Positions 61,335-64,000 of a stretch of DNA of 64,000 bases are shown here, in pieces. The translations under genes were made by a program, and so were the position numbers. The stretch spans positions 16,190,062 to 16,254,061 of the forward strand of contig CM055611.1 of the NCBI GenBank assembly GCA_029379385.1. Direction: 5' to 3'. Positions within the stretch are counted from its first letter, which is position 1. Every line of letters begins with the position of its first letter. The notes beneath the pieces were generated by a model. It saw only the letters and a list, made by a program, of their open reading frames with translations. It was not told where the DNA came from and did no database searches. The stretch comes from Quillaja saponaria. Taxonomy: Eukaryota; Streptophyta; Magnoliopsida; Fabales; Quillajaceae.

Positions 61335-62410
61335 GAAAAGATTGTTACTTCAGTTGGTTAAAAATTAAGATGTCCCAGACTCAATTATCATGTGCGGTTA
61401 TTTATCTCCTTATTTATGAGTTGTATTGATGATATATATTAGTGCATTAAGCTGTAATATTGTTGAATAATTGATAAAATTTCATTAATTGTTGTGGATG
61501 TTTTCATATTAGTATAAAGATTGAATAATATATAAAATAGTTTATCTTACATATTAATAATGATGTGGGTTGAATTTTATTTTATGATTTGAAAAACAGT
61601 TCAGGACATTTAACATTAAGCTATGTAAAATTGTTTTTCATTTTATACATAGATGCTAATTGATTGAGAAATTTTGAGTACTAAAAAGTTTGACTACAAA
61701 ATTATTGGAGATCTGAAATAAAAGGCTTGAAGATGAAATTTTGAGGGATCTAAACATTGGTTAAGTCAAAAATAGGTCAAGAAAATGAGTTATTAACACC
61801 ACAACCATTAACAGATAATACACACGAAAGTCACGTTGGGAAGATTCATTTATATTGCATGCAGAGCATGAAGTCCAAATACACGTGGCATTAATACCAC
61901 CAAATATGAACTTAAATTGCTTTTCAGATTTGAGAGATACCCCATATGGCCATGTGCAGTAAAATAGAATAAGAAGTTGGTTAAGATAAAGGTATGAAAA
62001 TTAAGATGTTCCAGACCCAAGTTTATTTATCTCCTTATCACAACTTGTGTTGATTATATATATTAGTGAATTAAGTTGTAATATTATTAAATAAGTAATA
62101 AAATTTTGTCAATTGATGTGGATGTCTTTAATATTAGTATAGCTATTAAGTTGAAAAACATTTTCGGACATTTAACATACATTAAGCTATATAAATTAGT
62201 TTTTACCAATTATAGCACAATTCAATTGGCATGGTATCAGAATTTAGGCTTCTCTCCCAACCTTTCTATGTACCAAAAATATATATATATATTTTTCATT
62301 TTATATGTAGATACTACTTGATTAAGAAATTTTGAGTACTAAAACAAAATTAAGTGGAAAAATTATTTGAGAACTGAAATAAAAGGCAGAGGCAATCTTG
62401 AGAGATCAAA
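61335..62410 (+). repeat. Local direct duplication, ~650-bp period
   Basis: 61335-61750 and 61980-62410 share TTAAGATGT(C/T)CCAGAC, TTTATCTCCTTATCA/TATGA, TATATATTAGTG, GTGGATGT(T/C)TT, GGACATTTAACAT, and AAATTTTGAGTACTAAAA in the same order. A diverged relative lies near 18820-18990. Noncoding. Confidence 0.82.
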
Positions 62411-62939
62411 AGAGGAATAATTAAATATATGTATATTATGACATTTTTAATTAATAAATTGATTAAAACTTAAGAGGATCGACACCATAAAGTGTTTAAT
62501 ATAGTTTAGATATAAATATATTCAAAATTAGAATAATCTTAAAAATTCATTAAAAATGTAGAAAATTAGATTAATATTTAAAATAATAAAATCATATATG
62601 AATAAAATATAAAAATTATAATTTTTTCTGCTCAGTGATAATTTTGTTAAAATAATATTTAATTAAAATTGGTCATATACGTCAAATATTGCATCAAATA
62701 ATTAAGAAGAATAATTTAATTATATCTTATATCTTATCAAGTCATGTAACAAACACATGATGAGATTAGTGCTTATCTATTATATTGTAACTTTTGTTAA
62801 TCTTTACAGGATATTTTATCTAATCTTATAATATCCGTACAACAAAATACAACCTAAACTTTTTGTCAAACAACGCCAAAATCAAGATGGACTTGGCTCC
62901 TTTCAAGTTTTAACTAACAAATTGAGCTTGATGATAATT

Positions 62940-63015
62940 GAGCATTGGTTATCTAATTATTAACCCCACAACCATTAATAGGGAGATAGGGAAAACAACT
63001 TCAATATTAATTACG
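62940..63015 (+). repeat. R438 fragment
   Basis: GGTTATCTAATTATTAACCCCACAACC followed by an AATAGGGAGA(T/G)AGGGAAAAC segment matches the end of a 438-bp unit (compare 37012-37070). Confidence 0.85.
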
Positions 63016-63135
63016 CTGTTAGAAAAATCCTTTTGTGATATCATACCACTGTTTACAATTGTGGTCACTCCAAAAAAAGGTAGGCATATAATAAATTTAT
63101 TGGACTTCACTATTATCTTTGACATTAAAATAAAA

Positions 63136-63888
63136 GGGTCAATTGTATTTTATCTTCATAACAATCACCTATTTTGTAATTATCCCATAACCTGTTGAAT
63201 TGGGCATATAACTCTCTTATTTGAGTTATAATTAGTAAATAAACACCACTTATCTAAATTAGTCATTCAATCTAACAAATTAACTCCTAAAAGACTAAAT
63301 TACCCTCATTATAAATTATTTATTTTTTATTTTTTTACGTGTTCTCCTTTTTACATTTTTTTTCCTTTTCATTTTCTATTAAACTAGTTAGACTCTTTAT
63401 ATATTGATTCAATTTTAACATACATAAATAATATTTGAATCATTCATAATTTATATTTTCTTGTCATTATATTTATGTTATTAATAAATTTACTAATCTT
63501 ATTTTTCTCATTTACAGAAATTATACAAGTTGTTATTTCAATTTGCGTTTTAATGATAATGTTTTCATCAAAACTTTTATTTTCTTATTATTGTTTTACA
63601 TATTAAAGAATATACTAAAATTGGATAAATATAGAGATTTTAATTGTTAGTAAAAGAAAAGATAAAAAAAGAAATAAGACATAAAAAGTGAAAGACATAA
63701 AAAAAAAATTATTATAATAAGGATAGTTTAGTCTTTTCTAGGTTAATTTGTTAGATTTTATGACGAATTTGATTGATTGGGAGTTATTTGCTAATTATGA
63801 CTCAAATAAAGATTTATGTGTCTAATTTAATAATTCATAGGGTTATTGTAAAATGGGTGGTAGTTCATGGGTAAAGTACAATTGACAC
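63136..63888. mobile_element. Terminal-inverted-repeat element without genes
   Basis: Left arm 63136-63316 begins GGGTCAATTGTATTTTATC; the right arm 63718-63888, read in reverse complement, begins GTGTCAATTGTACTTTACC. Arm similarity continues through TTATTTGAGT(T/C)ATAATTAG and ATCTAACAAATTAAC, about 175 bases. AAATAAAA occurs at both edges (63128-63135 and 63889-63896), a possible target duplication in low-complexity DNA. No transposase; a MITE or small MULE. Confidence 0.72.
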
Positions 63889-64000
63889 AAATAAAAATAA
63901 TTGAGGCTTATTATTCTTCAACCATGATTAAATTTAGGAATTTACAAATTCTCTAAAATTTTAAAAATATCTCCAAAAAAGTAAAATTTTGAAAATTTAG

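Noticed and set aside
62232..62243. TGGTATCAGAAT, resembling a primer binding site
   Set aside because: It departs from the tRNA-Met complement after ten bases and there is no LTR end before it.

Overview
This window is eukaryotic nuclear DNA, almost certainly from a flowering plant and probably a eudicot. It is strongly AT-rich. It carries plant-specific mobile elements (CACTA, Ty3/gypsy, MULE, Helitron and tRNA-derived SINE-like sequences, plus an endogenous caulimovirid) and a decayed copy of a plant alpha-type phospholipase D. The species cannot be named from sequence alone. It reads as a repeat graveyard: nearly every recognisable coding region is broken by stops or frameshifts. The one clean protein gene I can build is a small four-exon gene of unknown function at 16873-17653 on the minus strand.

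Layout. 1-2345: remains of a Ty3/gypsy-type element (primer binding site, polypurine tract, LTR start), followed by an opposed gag-protease fragment. 2348-11802: a large decayed CACTA (En/Spm) transposon with a broken TNP2-type transposase, a broken second transposase-like gene, an approximately 169-bp tandem repeat inside one intron, subterminal repeats and a textbook right terminal inverted repeat. Its left end is not seen. 12-20 kb: dispersed repeats, a phospholipase D pseudogene arranged as an inverted pair, and the small intact gene. 20-34 kb: duplicated noncoding blocks, a foldback element built from inverted minisatellites, a SINE, and a MULE with 9-bp target duplications. 34.2-36.7 kb: a minus-strand endogenous pararetrovirus fragment (reverse transcriptase/RNase H plus a downstream reading frame). 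36.7-39.9 kb: an array of a ~438-bp repeat whose relatives are scattered through the window. 39.9-54.9 kb: long Ty3/gypsy-like LTRs without internal regions, including one minus-oriented solo LTR (target duplication AATAA) split by two plus-oriented LTRs (one with target duplication TCCAC). 55.1-56.4 kb: a Helitron-like element. 56.5-64 kb: further copies of the duplicated blocks, a second pararetroviral fragment (capsid-like), a local duplication, and a terminal-inverted-repeat element at 63136-63888.

No operon-like or cooperating gene system is visible. The story is structural: nested insertions, solo LTR formation, an inverted pseudogene able to fold into a long hairpin if transcribed, and transposon-internal and intergenic tandem repeats that look like early satellite DNA. 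All boundaries were read by eye; alignments and database searches were not available.
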